Below are positions 48,380 through 58,533 of a stretch of 64,000 nucleotides of DNA, piece by piece. The position numbers and the translations under genes were made by a program. The DNA lies in contig CAWAGF010000005.1 in NCBI GenBank assembly GCA_963781675.1, positions 473,788 to 537,787 of the forward strand, in the 5' to 3' direction. This DNA is from SCTD01 sp963781675 (lineage in GTDB: Bacteria > Actinomycetota > Actinomycetes > Mycobacteriales > SCTD01). Position 1 is the stretch's first letter. Every line of letters begins with the position of its first letter. The notes under the pieces were generated by a model. It ran no database searches and had not been told where the DNA came from. It worked only from the letters and a program-made list of their open reading frames with translations.

Positions 48380-48969
48380 GCGACGCCCTTGTAGAGCGAG
48401 CGCTTCTCGATGTACTGCACGACGCCGTCCGGCACGAGGTACCAGACCGGGTCGCCCCGCCCGACGCGCTCGCGGCAGTCGCTCGAGGAGATGGCCAGCG
48501 CGGGGACCTCGAGCAGGGTCACGGCGCCGTCGGGGAAGCCGGCCAGGTCGACCGGCTCGTACCCGGGGCGGCTCACGCCGACGAAGTGCGCCAGCCCGAA
48601 CAGCTCGTCGGCGGCGCGCCAGCCGAGGATCTGCGCCAGCGCGTCGGAGCCGGTGATGAAGAACAGCTCGTCGTCGGCGTAGGTGGCCCGCAGGTCCCGG
48701 AGCGTGTCGATCGTGTAGGTGGGGCCGGGCCGGTCGACGTCGGTGCGGCTGACCGAGAAGCGGGGGTTGCTCGCCGTCGCGATGACGGTCATGAGGTAGC
48801 GGTCCTCGGCGGCGCTGACCTGGCGGTGCGACTTCTGCCAGGGGGTGCCGGTCGGGACGAAGACGACCTCGTCCAGGGCGAAGCCGGTGGCCACCTCGCT
48901 GGCGGCGGACAGGTGCCCGTGGTGGACGGGATCGAAGGTCCCGCCCATGACCCCGATGCGCCTGCCCAC
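48376..48969 (-). CDS. nadD: Nicotinate-nucleotide adenylyltransferase
   Basis: 197 residues. Nucleotidyltransferase motif GVMGGTFDPVHHGHLSAASE (HxGH as HHGH), then FVPTGTPWQKSHRQVSAAED, RYLMTVIATASNPRF, and the second motif VPALAISSSDCRERVGRG (ISSTxIR-like). It makes deamido-NAD. GTG start at 48969 with a TAGGCT box 8 nt upstream, so the operon nadD-LCP-rsfS may begin with a leaderless message. Confidence 0.95.
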   Translation of the reverse strand: MGRRIGVMGGTFDPVHHGHLSAASEVATGFALDEVVFVPTGTPWQKSHRQVSAAEDRYLMTVIATASNPRFSVSRTDVDRPGPTYTIDTLRDLRATYADDELFFITGSDALAQILGWRAADELFGLAHFVGVSRPGYEPVDLAGFPDGAVTLLEVPALAISSSDCRERVGRGDPVWYLVPDGVVQYIEKRSLYKGVA

Positions 48970-48977
48970 GCCGCGGG

Positions 48978-48983
48978 AGCCTA
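48978..48983 (-). promoter_or_regulatory. -10 box TAGGCT, leaderless type, for nadD
   Basis: Minus-strand TAGGCT ends 8 nt before GTG 48969. Confidence 0.5.
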
Positions 48984-48987
48984 GTGG

Positions 48988-50144
48988 TCAGACCAGGCGC
49001 CGCCGGGACGCTCGCCAGCCGAGCCGCAGCACCAGCCAGCCGAGCCCGAGGCAGAGCAGGAGCAGCACGCCGCGCCCGCTCAGACGGACCAGCCCCTCCA
49101 CGCCGGTGGTGAAGCCGTGCCACGCGTCGGAGAACGCCTTGGACAGCCCGCTGTCCGCCGCCTCCTGCGCGACGACCGGGTCGTCCGCCTCGGTCACGCT
49201 GACCTGCAGGGTGGCCCGGTCGCTCTGGTCGGCGAGCACCCGGCGCTGGCCCTCCAGGCGGTCGATCCGACCGGTGACGTCGTCGACCCGCTGCTGCACG
49301 GCGAGCACGTCGCCGATGGTGCGGGCCCGGGACAGGATCTCGAGGAAGCGGTCGCGCGCTGCGGTCAGGGTCCGGAGCTGGGCCTCCAGGTCGGCGTACT
49401 GCGCGGTCACGTCCGCGCCCCTGGTGGTCGCGCTGCGCACGTCCGCCTCGAGCGCCCGCACCCTGGCCACGACGTCCTCGAAGCGCGCGACCGGCACCCG
49501 GAGCGTCACCGAGCCGGACGGCGTCGGCCCGAGCTCCTGCGTCTTGGCGTCGGCGACCTCGCCGCCGGCTGCTGCCGCGAGCGCCTGCACCTGCGTGAGC
49601 ACCGGGCCGACCTGGTCGTCCTCGACGACCAGCGCGATGGCGCCGGTCTTCACGATGCGCGCGCCGTCGGCGACGACGGGTGCGGCCGGTACGGGGGCGG
49701 CTGGTGCCGGCGCCGAGCCCGCGGTGCCGGCGGTCGAAGGCGCTGCCGGCGGAGGCCGTCGCGTGCTCGCGCGGCGCGAGGTCGGCCGCAGGCGCCGGCG
49801 CGGCCAGCGCCGCACCGCCCCCGGCAGAGCCTGCTCCCGGCGCGGCGGTGACGGCGTCGTCGCGCGCAGAGCCCGCCGCCTGCTCCGTGACGGCCGGCTG
49901 CCGCGGCGCCCCGGCGAGCTGCCCCACGCGGTCGACGTCGTCGCCGCCGAACAGCGCCGTACCGGCCAGGAGCGACGACCGCCACGACCGCCGCCGCGGC
50001 CGGCAGCTGCACGAGGCGACGCCGGTGCAGCGGCACGACCGTCGACGCGGCGAGCACCTCGTCCGGACCCTCGTCGGGCAGGTCGTAGGAGGCCGCGGCC
50101 TCGCCCAGCAGGTGGCGCAGGTCGTCGTCGGTGAACGTGCCCAT
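48988..50144 (-). CDS. DUF4349-domain membrane protein coupled to an ECF sigma factor (two apparent frameshifts)
   Basis: About 385 residues. The cytoplasmic N-terminus MGTFTDDDLRHLLGEAAASY resembles small anti-sigma regions; a hydrophobic segment follows (LVQLPAAAAVVAVV); then a Pro/Ala-rich linker; then DUF4349 (IVKTGAIALVVEDDQ, VTLRVPVARFEDVVARVRAL, TAARDRFLEILSRARTIGDV, LEGQRRVLADQSDRATLQVS) and a C-terminal membrane helix (GVLLLLCLGLGWLVLRLGW). Breaks near 49970 and between 49735 and 49790. ATG 50144 shares a base with the sigma stop (TGATG). It may be the cognate membrane anti-sigma factor; that is inference from coupling. Confidence 0.83.
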
Positions 50145-50684
50145 CAGACCGTCTCCAGCTCGTCGTCGCGGACCCAGGCGGACAGCCGCGGGTCGAGGGC
50201 GAGCCGCTGCCTGGCGTCGTGCAGGCGGCTCTTGACGGTGCCGGGGCGGCGCTCGATCGCGACGGCGATCTCCTTCTCCGACAGCCCGGCGTAGAAGCGG
50301 AGGACGAGCGGCACGCGCAGGTGCTCGGGCAGGTCGGCGAGCGCAGCGACGACGTCGCCGGCCAGCTGCGACTGCTCGGCGGCCCGTTCCGGTGCCGGTC
50401 GCGGCGTCCGGCAGTGCGTCCAGGGCGGCCGGCCCGACGTCCTTGCCGGTGCGCGCTCTGCTCGGCGCGGATGCCGGCTCGATGCAGGCGTTGACGACGA
50501 CCCGGTAGAGCCACGCCTTGCGGCCGTCGTCCGCCGGGATCGCGTCGCGGAAGCGCCAGACCCGCAGGAACGCCTCCTGCACCGCGTCCTGCGCCTCGTG
50601 CGGGTCGCGCAGCACGAGGCACGCCGTGCGGTAGGCCGTGGCGTAGTCCTGCGCCAGCCAGTCGTCGAGCTCGCCGTCGTCCAC
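50144..50684 (-). CDS. ECF-type RNA polymerase sigma factor (one apparent frameshift)
   Basis: About 179 residues. Region 2: DYATAYRTACLVLRDPHEAQ, DAVQEAFLRVWRFRDAIPAD, KAWLYRVVVNACI. Region 4: ADLPEHLRVPLVLRFYAGLS, EKEIAVAIERRPGTVKSRLH, DARQRLALD. A break near 50400 separates the two regions in the sequence as given. GTG 50684. The following DUF4349 membrane gene is overlapped by one base, as in many sigma/anti-sigma pairs. Confidence 0.88.
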
Positions 50685-50720
50685 GCCCCTACGACGCGAG
50701 CGGAGCCCGATCGGTTCGCG

Positions 50721-52130
50721 TCAGGTCGGGAGCAGCCGCTGGACGAACTCCTCGAGCTGCACGGCGTTGCGGCACCTCGACCATCTCGATGACGTCGGCG
50801 TACTGCGTGGTCGCGCTGTCGCCGCTGCCCCAGTACGCCGCCGGCTCCGGGTTGAGCCAGTAGGCGTGCCGCGACTTCTGCACCAGGCCGCGCAGCGTCT
50901 GCAGCGCCGGTGGCGCGGTAGTTGTTGCGGGCGTCGCCGAGGATGAGCAGCGAGGTGCGCGGCCCGACGGCGTCGGGGTACTTCTCCGCGAACTTCTCGA
51001 TCGAGTGGCCGTAGTCGCTGTGCCCGTCGAACCACACGAGGTTCGCCTCGGACGACATCCGGCGCAGGGCGTCCGCGACGTCACCGCCGGGCGTGAAGAA
51101 GCGGGAGACCTCGTCGACAGGTGTCGATGAAGGCGAAGGCGCGCACCTTGGTGAACTGCTCGGACAGCGCGTACGCCAGCATCAGCGTGAAGTGCGCGAA
51201 GCCCGCCACCGAGCCGGACACGTCGCAGATGACGGTGAGCTCGGGCTTGTGCGGCTTGTGCGGCTTGTGGTGCGTGACGAGCGGGACGCCGCCGGTGGCC
51301 AGCGAGGCGCGCACGGTGCGGCGGAAGTCGAGCCGCCCGGAACGGCCGAGCCGGCGCTTCGCGGTCAGCCGCGTCGCGAGGCGACGGGCGAGCGGGAAGA
51401 CCTGGCGGCGCAGCTCGGCCATGTCGTTGCGGCTGGCGCGCAGGAAGTCGACCTGCTCGGCCAGCGGCTGGACGACGTTCTTGCTGCAGCGCCTCGGGGC
51501 CGCGGTCCTCGGCGAGGCGGCGCCGCACCTCCGACTCGACCATCTCCTGGAACTGCCGGATGCGCTCGGTGATGGTCTGCCGGGCGACCTTCTCGGCCAT
51601 GCCCGCCGCGCTGCTGGCCGGCGAGCATCGCCTCGAGCAGCGAGGCCATCAGCGTCTCGGGCGACAGGCCGCGCAGCACGCGGTAGGAGAACCACGCCTG
51701 GCGGCCGGGCTGCGTGTCGGCGCGGCCGAGCTCGCTGACGGTGCGGCGGGCGAAGCGGCGCATCGCCTCCTCGTCGCCGTCGAGCAGCAGGTCCTTGCGC
51801 AGGGCGTCGCGGAGGGCGGCCGTGTCCGGCGGGCCGTCGCCGTCGAGCCTCGTCGAGGTCCGGCTCGCCCTCCTGCAGCTCACCGATCGACGGGTCGCCG
51901 GTGACCGGCGGGAACCACAGGTCGAACAGCGCGTCGAACGCCGGCCGGTGCGCGGGCCGCTTGAGGACGGTGGCGGCGTAGGCGGCCCGCAGGTGCTCGC
52001 GGTCGAGCAGGTCGACCACGCCGAGCGCACGGGTCGCGTCGAGCACCTCGGCCAGCGAGATGCTCAGGCCGGCGTCGCGCAGCGCGTGGCAGAAGCCGAT
52101 CTCGCGCTCGAGCAGCCCGCCGGTCGTCAC
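50721..52130 (-). CDS. VWA-domain protein, CoxE-like (about six apparent frameshifts)
   Basis: About 470 residues. Pieces in three frames: REIGFCHALRDAGLSISLAE, HRPAFDALFDLWFPPVTG, RRFARRTVSELGRADTQPGR, KVARQTITERIRQFQEMVES, QPLAEQVDFLRASRNDM, then the VWA domain PELTVICDVSGSVAGFAHFT (MIDAS DxSxS), RMSSEANLVWFDGHSDYGHS, LLILGDARNNYR, YWLNPEPAAYWGSGDS and the end RNAVQLEEFVQRLLPT. Breaks near 51850, 51615, 51490, 51118, 50922 and 50772. Works with the MoxR ATPase directly upstream, as a metal/cofactor insertion or assembly pair (CoxD/CoxE, RavA/ViaA type). Confidence 0.85.
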
Positions 52131-52131
52131 G

Positions 52132-52999
<868 letters not shown>

Positions 53000-53058
53000 G
53001 AAGGAGCCTCCTCGGAACCGAACGCCATTCTGCCCGAGCCGGGTGCCGACGCGACGCC

Positions 53059-53064
53059 TAGGGT
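53059..53064 (+). promoter_or_regulatory. -10 box TAGGGT, leaderless type, for the dehydrogenase at 53071
   Basis: TAGGGT ends 6 nt before ATG 53071. Confidence 0.5.
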
Positions 53065-53070
53065 CGGCGC

Positions 53071-53919
53071 ATGACCACCGCCTTCCTCGGCCTGGGGCGC
53101 ATGGGCGTCCTCATGGCCGGCCACGTCCTGTCCGCCGGCCACGACCTCGTCGTCTGGAACCGCACCCCCGGCCGCGCCGGGGACCTCGTCGGGCGCGGTG
53201 CGCGCGAGGTCGCGAACGTGGCGGACGCCGTCGCGGGGGCGGACCGCGTGGTGCTCATGCTGTTCGGGCCGGACAGCGTCCGCGAGGTGCTCGCGGAGGT
53301 CGTGCAGCACGCGCAGCCCGGCACCCTCGTCGTCGACGGCACGACGATCGGCCCGGACGCCGCGCGCGAGTTCGGCGCCACCTGCGGCGCAGCGGGGCTG
53401 CGCTACGTGGACGCGCCGGTGGCCGGGTCGACCGGGCCGGCCGCCGAGGGCACGCTCGGCGTCCTGGTCGGCGGGACTGCCCAGGACTACGAGGACGCCG
53501 TGCCGCTGCTCCACCTCTGGGGTGCCCCCGAGAAGGTGCGGCGCGTCGGGGACGTCGGCGCCGGCAGCGCGCTGAAGCTGTGCGTCAACCAGGGGCTCGG
53601 CGTCATGGCCGCGGGCGTCGGGGAGTCGCTGCGCCTCGGCGCCTCGCTCGGCCTCGACCGCAGCGCGCTGCTCGACGTGCTGGGCGCGACGGCGTACGGC
53701 TGGTTCCTCGGGCAGAAGCGGCCGATGCTCGACGCCGGCGACTTCAGCGCCACGACGTTCTCGCTGGACCTGATGGCCAAGGACCTCGACCTGGCGGTGC
53801 AGGCCGGCGACGACCTGCCGGTGACGGCGGCCTGCCTCTCGGCGGCCCGCGGTGCGCTGAGCACCCACGCGGGCGAGGACTACAGCGCCCTGAGCGCCTA
53901 CGTCGCCGACGAGGCCTAG
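53071..53919 (+). CDS. NAD(P)-dependent beta-hydroxyacid dehydrogenase
   Basis: 282 residues of the 3-hydroxyisobutyrate/6-phosphogluconate dehydrogenase superfamily. N-terminal Rossmann motif TAFLGLGRMGVLMAGHVL and NRTPGRAGDLV; the substrate signature APVAGSTGPAAEGTLGVLVG; and the catalytic Lys region GAGSALKLCVNQGLGVMAAG. The end LDLMAKDLDLAVQAGDDLPV is conserved. Substrate could be a hydroxyacid, glyoxylate or an imine. Its stop overlaps the convergent unknown gene by 4 nt. Confidence 0.88.
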   Translation: MTTAFLGLGRMGVLMAGHVLSAGHDLVVWNRTPGRAGDLVGRGAREVANVADAVAGADRVVLMLFGPDSVREVLAEVVQHAQPGTLVVDGTTIGPDAAREFGATCGAAGLRYVDAPVAGSTGPAAEGTLGVLVGGTAQDYEDAVPLLHLWGAPEKVRRVGDVGAGSALKLCVNQGLGVMAAGVGESLRLGASLGLDRSALLDVLGATAYGWFLGQKRPMLDAGDFSATTFSLDLMAKDLDLAVQAGDDLPVTAACLSAARGALSTHAGEDYSALSAYVADEA

Positions 53920-54848
53920 GAGCCGAAGAACAGCGCGCAGGCCTCGCTGCCGTAGTCGCCCAGCCCGAGGGCGACCTCGCTGCCGGCGTCGTCCGCGGCG
54001 ACCAGCTCCCGGAACAGCGCCTCCGTCGTGGTGCGCTCCGACGCGAGCCGGTCCAGCGTGCCGGCCAGCTCCCCGAACTCCCGCAGCGGCAGCAGCACGT
54101 CCCGCGCCAGGCGCGCCCGGTCGCCGGGCGGCGCAGGCACCGCGAGCAGGTCGCGCACGAGGTCGCGGACGAGGGCCGCCTCCTTCGCCGCGCTGCGCAC
54201 CGCGGACGGCCCGTCGCTCGGCTCCTCCTGGCCGGACTCCCCCGCCGCGTCGGCCCTGCCGCAGACACGGCCGGCCTGCAGGAGGTAGGCGGCGTGCGAC
54301 ACCGGCCGGCGGGCCGGCTCCGTGTCGTCGTTGAACGGGACGGGCACCGCCGGCGGGTCGCTCGGGTAGAGGTCGCCCACCGCGGCGCTCCACGTGGCGA
54401 GGCCCTCGCGGAAGGGCCCCGTGGCCGCGCGGGTCGCGCCGAGCAGGCTGATGGTGCCGGTCGTGTCGTCGAACGGCAGGTCCTCGTACCGGCCGACCGC
54501 CGTCGCGAAGTCCTCGAGCGCGGCCTCCAGCCGGTCGGCGGTCCGGCGCTGGGAGAGCGGGACGCGCAGGGCGTCGAACGCCCGGCGCTGCGCCCGCACG
54601 ACCTCGCCGGTGGTGGCGTCGCGGGTCACGTCGACGTAGACCGAGAAGCCCCCACTGGCGTCGTCCTCGGACTGCCGCTCCGCCTCCTTCAGCGGCTGCA
54701 GAGCGTCGAACACCGCCTCCGCGATCGGGCGCAGGTCCTCGCGGAACGCCTGCACGGCAGCGGCTTCCCGCTCGCGGGCCTGCTCCCGCCGCTGGTCGAC
54801 GGCGGCGATGCTGCCGGTCGCGAGGACGGCGACCGCCAGCAGGCCCAC
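53916..54848 (-). CDS. Membrane-anchored extracytoplasmic protein, unknown function
   Basis: About 310 residues. A signal-anchor (VGLLAVAVLATGSIAAV) is followed by a large hydrophilic, mostly helical domain: REREAAAVQAFREDLRPIAE, FDALQPLKEAERQSEDDASG, DLYPSDPPAVPVPFNDDTEP, AAYLLQAGRVCG, KEAALVRDLVRDLLAVPAPP and LDRLASERTTTEALFRELVA. The start is uncertain: GTG 54848 is the first clear start; a CTG overlapping the upstream stop is possible. It is probably co-transcribed with the propeller/TIM-barrel gene upstream. No family recognised. Confidence 0.65.
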   Translation of the reverse strand: MGLLAVAVLATGSIAAVDQRREQAREREAAAVQAFREDLRPIAEAVFDALQPLKEAERQSEDDASGGFSVYVDVTRDATTGEVVRAQRRAFDALRVPLSQRRTADRLEAALEDFATAVGRYEDLPFDDTTGTISLLGATRAATGPFREGLATWSAAVGDLYPSDPPAVPVPFNDDTEPARRPVSHAAYLLQAGRVCGRADAAGESGQEEPSDGPSAVRSAAKEAALVRDLVRDLLAVPAPPGDRARLARDVLLPLREFGELAGTLDRLASERTTTEALFRELVAADDAGSEVALGLGDYGSEACALFFGS

Positions 54849-54868
54849 GGCCGAGTCGAGCCGGCGGC

Positions 54869-56581
54869 TCAGAGCGCGTTCAGCCGCGCGAGCGACGACC
54901 ACCAGGCGGTGCGCGTGCGGGTGGACGCGTAGTCGTAGACGCTGCCGCCCACGGCGCCTGCCGCGACCGCGCCGTCGACGTAGGCGGCGACGTCGCTGTC
55001 GCTGACGGTCGTGCCGTCGGCAGACGGGTAGCCGCGCCCCGCGATGTGCACAGGGCGGCCGCTCCAGGCCTTGGCGTAGCGGGCGTTCGTCAGCGTGTAG
55101 TCGCGGACGCAGGCGTCGCGGCAGGTGCGCGGCCAGTAGGACATCGGCAGCACGAGATCGCTCGTCGCGCCGACGGCGGCCCACGGGAAGCCCTCCCACG
55201 TCTCGCCGGCGTCGTCGGTCGCGGTCGGCTGAGGCGTGATGGCGGCCAGCGGGGCGCTGGTGCGGGCACGGACGGCCCGCAGGTGCTCGACGGCGCGGGC
55301 GTTCATCGTGGTGCGCGGCACCTCGTTGCTGCTGCCGATGCCGGTGTGCGCCTCGATGTCGACGCCGACCGCGTCGAAGCGACCTCCGGCCGGCGTCACC
55401 AGCGAGGCGATCGCCAGGGTGCGGCGCAGGTCGCGGGCCAGATCGCCGTAGCCGGGCAGGTACCAGCCGACGGCGCGCATGCCACGCGCGTGCGCGGCGT
55501 CCACCCAGCCGGCGGCCTCGGACGTCAGGTCGAACGAGGCGCTGAAGCGCGACGTCTGCAGGTAGACCGTCCGCACGCCCCGATCCCGCAGGTCGTCCAG
55601 CGCGGCCGTGCGGTCGAGCGAGGCGTAGTCGTAGAGGTCGACCCACGCGCCGAGCCCGCGGAAGGCGGTGAGGGCGTCCAGCGACGACCAGCCGGACCAG
55701 GCGCCACCGGGGGGGCGGGTGCGGGCCAGGTAGCGGCCGCCCGCACCCCGCGCCGTCAGGACCGCCGCACCTGTGGACGTGACGGTGACGCCCGGCCCCG
55801 AGGTCACGGCGCCCGAAAGCCGGGAGTACGGGGACCAGCCGGTCGACGGGACGTAGGACTTCTGCCGCAGGTCGCCGTCGCCGCCGCGCACGAGCACGTC
55901 GATGCCGCCGTCGCCGGTGGCCACCGCAGACGGCTCGGAGTGCAGGACGCCGCCGAGCGAGCGCCACGTCCAGCCGCCCGGGTAGCTCACCTGCTGGAGC
56001 GTGCCGTCCGTCCCGCGCGCGAAGACGTCGAGCCGCCCGAAGGAGGTGGACACGGCCGTCGGCGCGGAGGCCAGCGCCCCACCGAGCCGCTCCCACGGGA
56101 ACCACCGCCCGGCCGCGAACCACCGGTGGTGCAGCGCCCCGTCCGCGCCCCGGGCGAAGACGTCGAACCGGCCGGGGGCCCAGGAGACGGCTGCCGGCGC
56201 GCCGGTGATCCGGCCGCCGAGGTGCTCCCACGGACCCCAGCCGCCATCGACGGCGTAGCGGTGCACGAGCTGCCCCTCGCCGCCGCGGGCGAAGACGTCG
56301 GTGCGGCCGGTGCTCGGCGAGACGGCCGCGGGCTTCGAGGTGATGGTCCCGCCCAGCACGACCGGGGCGGACCAGCGGCCGGCGTCGTCCTGGGTGCGGC
56401 GCTGCAGGCCCCCGGACGAGGTGCGCGTGTAGACCTCGACCAGCCCCGCCCGCGGGGAGACGACCGCCGGGGAGGCGAGCTCCTGCGCGGCGGTGTCGGC
56501 GTACTGCGCGGCCTGCGCGGGAGCGGCCGGGGCGACGAGGGCGGCCGCGACGGCCAGGACGAGCAGGGTGGTGCGGCGCAT
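54869..56581 (-). CDS. Secreted protein: six-bladed PLL-type propeller plus glycoside-hydrolase-like TIM barrel
   Basis: 570 residues. Signal peptide at 1-24 (LLVLAVAAALVAPAAPAQA). Residues 35-305 hold six repeats of about 45 residues of the form aPaAVS...GR.DVFARG.DG.L.hr...gGW..We.LGG.ITs (for example GRTDVFARGGEGQLVHRY), like PLL/fucose-lectin propellers. Residues 310-570 look like a TIM-barrel of the putative glycoside hydrolase (GHL/DUF1906-like) type: AWVDLYDYASLDRTAALDDL, RGMRAVGWYLPGYGDLARDL, FDAVGVDIEAHTGIGSSNEV, DLVLPMSYWPRTCRDACVRD. Likely a carbohydrate-binding wall or glycan hydrolase; catalytic residues (perhaps Asp/Glu of GVDIEAH) are inferred. Confidence 0.8.
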   Translation of the reverse strand: MRRTTLLVLAVAAALVAPAAPAQAAQYADTAAQELASPAVVSPRAGLVEVYTRTSSGGLQRRTQDDAGRWSAPVVLGGTITSKPAAVSPSTGRTDVFARGGEGQLVHRYAVDGGWGPWEHLGGRITGAPAAVSWAPGRFDVFARGADGALHHRWFAAGRWFPWERLGGALASAPTAVSTSFGRLDVFARGTDGTLQQVSYPGGWTWRSLGGVLHSEPSAVATGDGGIDVLVRGGDGDLRQKSYVPSTGWSPYSRLSGAVTSGPGVTVTSTGAAVLTARGAGGRYLARTRPPGGAWSGWSSLDALTAFRGLGAWVDLYDYASLDRTAALDDLRDRGVRTVYLQTSRFSASFDLTSEAAGWVDAAHARGMRAVGWYLPGYGDLARDLRRTLAIASLVTPAGGRFDAVGVDIEAHTGIGSSNEVPRTTMNARAVEHLRAVRARTSAPLAAITPQPTATDDAGETWEGFPWAAVGATSDLVLPMSYWPRTCRDACVRDYTLTNARYAKAWSGRPVHIAGRGYPSADGTTVSDSDVAAYVDGAVAAGAVGGSVYDYASTRTRTAWWSSLARLNAL

Positions 56582-56620
56582 GGGCCCAGTGTCGCCCCGG
56601 AACGTGCGGATATCAGCCGT

Positions 56621-57877
56621 TCAGCGCACGTGGCCGTCGCCGGTGACGACGTAGGTCGTGCTCGTCAGCTCCGGCAGCCCCATCGGCCCGCGCGCGTGCA
56701 GCTTCTGGGTGGAGATGCCGATCTCGGCGCCGAAGCCGAACTCGCCGCCGTCGGTGAACCGGGTGGAGGCGTTGACCATGACCGCCGCGCTGTCGAGCGA
56801 GCGGATGAAGCGGCGTGCCTCGGCCAGGTCGCGCGTCACGATGGCCTCCGTGTGGCCGCTCCCCCAGCGGCGGATGTGCGCCACCGCGTCGTCCAGCGAG
56901 TCCACGACGCCCACGGCCAGGTCGAGCGAGAGGTACTCCGCCGCCCAGTCCTCGTCGGTGACGGGCAGGGCGGAGTCGTCGTAGGGCCGGGCCCGGTCGT
57001 CGGCGTGCAGCGTCACGCCCTCGGCCTTGAGCGCCTGCACGACCATCGGCAGGAACTGCGCGGCGACGTCGGCGTGCACGAGCAGCGTCTCCGCGGCGTT
57101 GCACACGCTCGGGCGGTGCGTCTTGCTGTTCACCGTGATGTCGACGGCCATCTGCAGGTCGGCGTGCGCGTCGACGTAGACGGTGCAGTTGCCGACGCCG
57201 GTCTCGATCACCGGCACCTGCGACTCGGTGACCACGGCCTCGATGAGCCCGGCGCCGCCGCGCGGGATGAGGACGTCGACCAGCCCGCGCGCCTGCATCA
57301 GCTCCTTGACGCTGGCCCGGTCGGTGCCGGGCACGAGCTGGATGCTGTCGGCCGGCATGCCCGCGGCGGTGGCGGCCTCGGCCAGCACGTCGACCAGGAC
57401 GGTGTTCGAGCGGTAGGCGCTGGCGCTGCCGCGCAGCAGCACCGCGTTGCCGCTCTTGAGGCACAGGCCGGCAGCGTCGGCCGTGACGTTGGGGCGGGCC
57501 TCGTACACGATCCCGACGACGCCGAGCGGCACCCGCACCTGGCGCAGCTCGAGGCCGTTCGGCAGGCTGGTGCCGCGCACGACCTCGCCCACCGGGTCGG
57601 GAAGCGTTGCGACGTGCCGCAGTCCGTCGGCCATCGCCCTGACGCGGGCGGCGTCCAGCGACAGCCGGTCGAGCAGCGCCTCCGTCGTGCCGGCCTCGCG
57701 ACCGCCCTGCACGTCCTCGGCGTTGGCGGCGAGGATCCGGTCGGTCTGCGCCACCAGCGCGTCGGCCATCGCGTGCAGCGCCGCGTCCTTGTCCTTGCGC
57801 GGCAGCGGGGCGAGGCCCGCAGCGGCGACCCGTGCGCGCTTCGCGACGCTCCTGACATCGCTGGCGACCTCGCTCAT
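56621..57877 (-). CDS. proA: Gamma-glutamyl phosphate reductase
   Basis: 418 residues. Aldehyde dehydrogenase superfamily enzyme of proline synthesis. Blocks: LPLGVVGIVYEARPNVTADA (as VRVPLGVVGIVYEARPNV), GNAVLLRGSASAYRSN, LIPRGGAGLI, VIETGVGNCTVYVDAHADL, the catalytic Cys in HRPSVCNAAETLLVH, and the end EFGFGAEIGISTQKLHARGP. ATG 57877 lies 7 nt after TACGCT. proB is separated from it by a convergent lipoprotein gene, so the two proline genes are not in one operon here. Confidence 0.97.
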   Translation of the reverse strand: MSEVASDVRSVAKRARVAAAGLAPLPRKDKDAALHAMADALVAQTDRILAANAEDVQGGREAGTTEALLDRLSLDAARVRAMADGLRHVATLPDPVGEVVRGTSLPNGLELRQVRVPLGVVGIVYEARPNVTADAAGLCLKSGNAVLLRGSASAYRSNTVLVDVLAEAATAAGMPADSIQLVPGTDRASVKELMQARGLVDVLIPRGGAGLIEAVVTESQVPVIETGVGNCTVYVDAHADLQMAVDITVNSKTHRPSVCNAAETLLVHADVAAQFLPMVVQALKAEGVTLHADDRARPYDDSALPVTDEDWAAEYLSLDLAVGVVDSLDDAVAHIRRWGSGHTEAIVTRDLAEARRFIRSLDSAAVMVNASTRFTDGGEFGFGAEIGISTQKLHARGPMGLPELTSTTYVVTGDGHVR

Positions 57878-57884
57878 GCCGCCG

Positions 57885-57890
57885 AGCGTA
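57885..57890 (-). promoter_or_regulatory. -10 box TACGCT, leaderless type, for proA
   Basis: Minus-strand TACGCT ends 7 nt before ATG 57877. Confidence 0.5.
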
Positions 57891-57906
57891 CGGAAGGATG
57901 GCCGGC

Positions 57907-58533
57907 ATGCGAAGCGCTCTGGTCCTCCTCGCCGTCCTCGGGCTGGCCGGCTGCACCGCGGAGGCGCCGCCCTCGAGCATCGAGACGCCGGCCGGACCGT
58001 GCGCCAAGACGCGTGAGCAGCCGCCGGACGGCTCGCAGGAGCAGCGCCTGCAGGGCGACCTCGACGGCGACGGGCGCACCGACGAGGTCGTCTCGTGGGT
58101 GCGCGACGGCAGCCGCGTCGTGCAGGCCTGGCTGGCCACGGGCGAGAACGCCGCACCGCAGCAGCTCGTCCCGGACCGGCTGCTGGCGACCGGCGACGTG
58201 GACGGCGACGGCCGCGACGAGGTGTTCGGCCAGCTGAGCAGCACCACCGGGTCGATGTTCGTGCTGGACGGCTGCACGCTGACCCGCACGACGCAGGACG
58301 GGCAGCCGTGGGCCTTCCCGATCGCGCAGGGCCCGCTCCTCTGCCGCGGCCAGGGGGTGCTCGACCAGCTGCGCCGTCCGCGCGACCCGGCCGAGTCCGC
58401 ACAGGGGACGCTGGTGACCCACCGCTACCGCTACGCCGCCGGCGTCGTCAGCGACGAGGGCGACACGATCAGCCGCACCGACGTGCGGGCCGACGACCTG
58501 GAGACGGCCGACGCACCGGTGCTCTGCGACTAG
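57907..58533 (+). CDS. Lipoprotein with FG-GAP/VCBS-like calcium repeats
   Basis: 208 residues. ATG 57907 is preferred because GGAAGG lies 9 nt upstream; an ATG 9 nt earlier is too close to it. The signal peptide ends in lipobox LAGC (VLLAVLGLAGCTAEAPP). Two calcium-binding style repeats follow: GDLDGDGRTDEVVSWV and GDVDGDGRDEVFGQL. Likely anchored outside the membrane. It is inserted between proA (divergent) and proB (convergent, 4-nt overlap). Function unknown. Confidence 0.82.
   Translation: MRSALVLLAVLGLAGCTAEAPPSSIETPAGPCAKTREQPPDGSQEQRLQGDLDGDGRTDEVVSWVRDGSRVVQAWLATGENAAPQQLVPDRLLATGDVDGDGRDEVFGQLSSTTGSMFVLDGCTLTRTTQDGQPWAFPIAQGPLLCRGQGVLDQLRRPRDPAESAQGTLVTHRYRYAAGVVSDEGDTISRTDVRADDLETADAPVLCD

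Noticed and set aside
47183..49927. 914-codon frame from the LCP gene through nadD into the DUF4349 gene
   Set aside because: nadD and the DUF4349 gene are clear in other frames; the LCP gene starts at ATG 48379.
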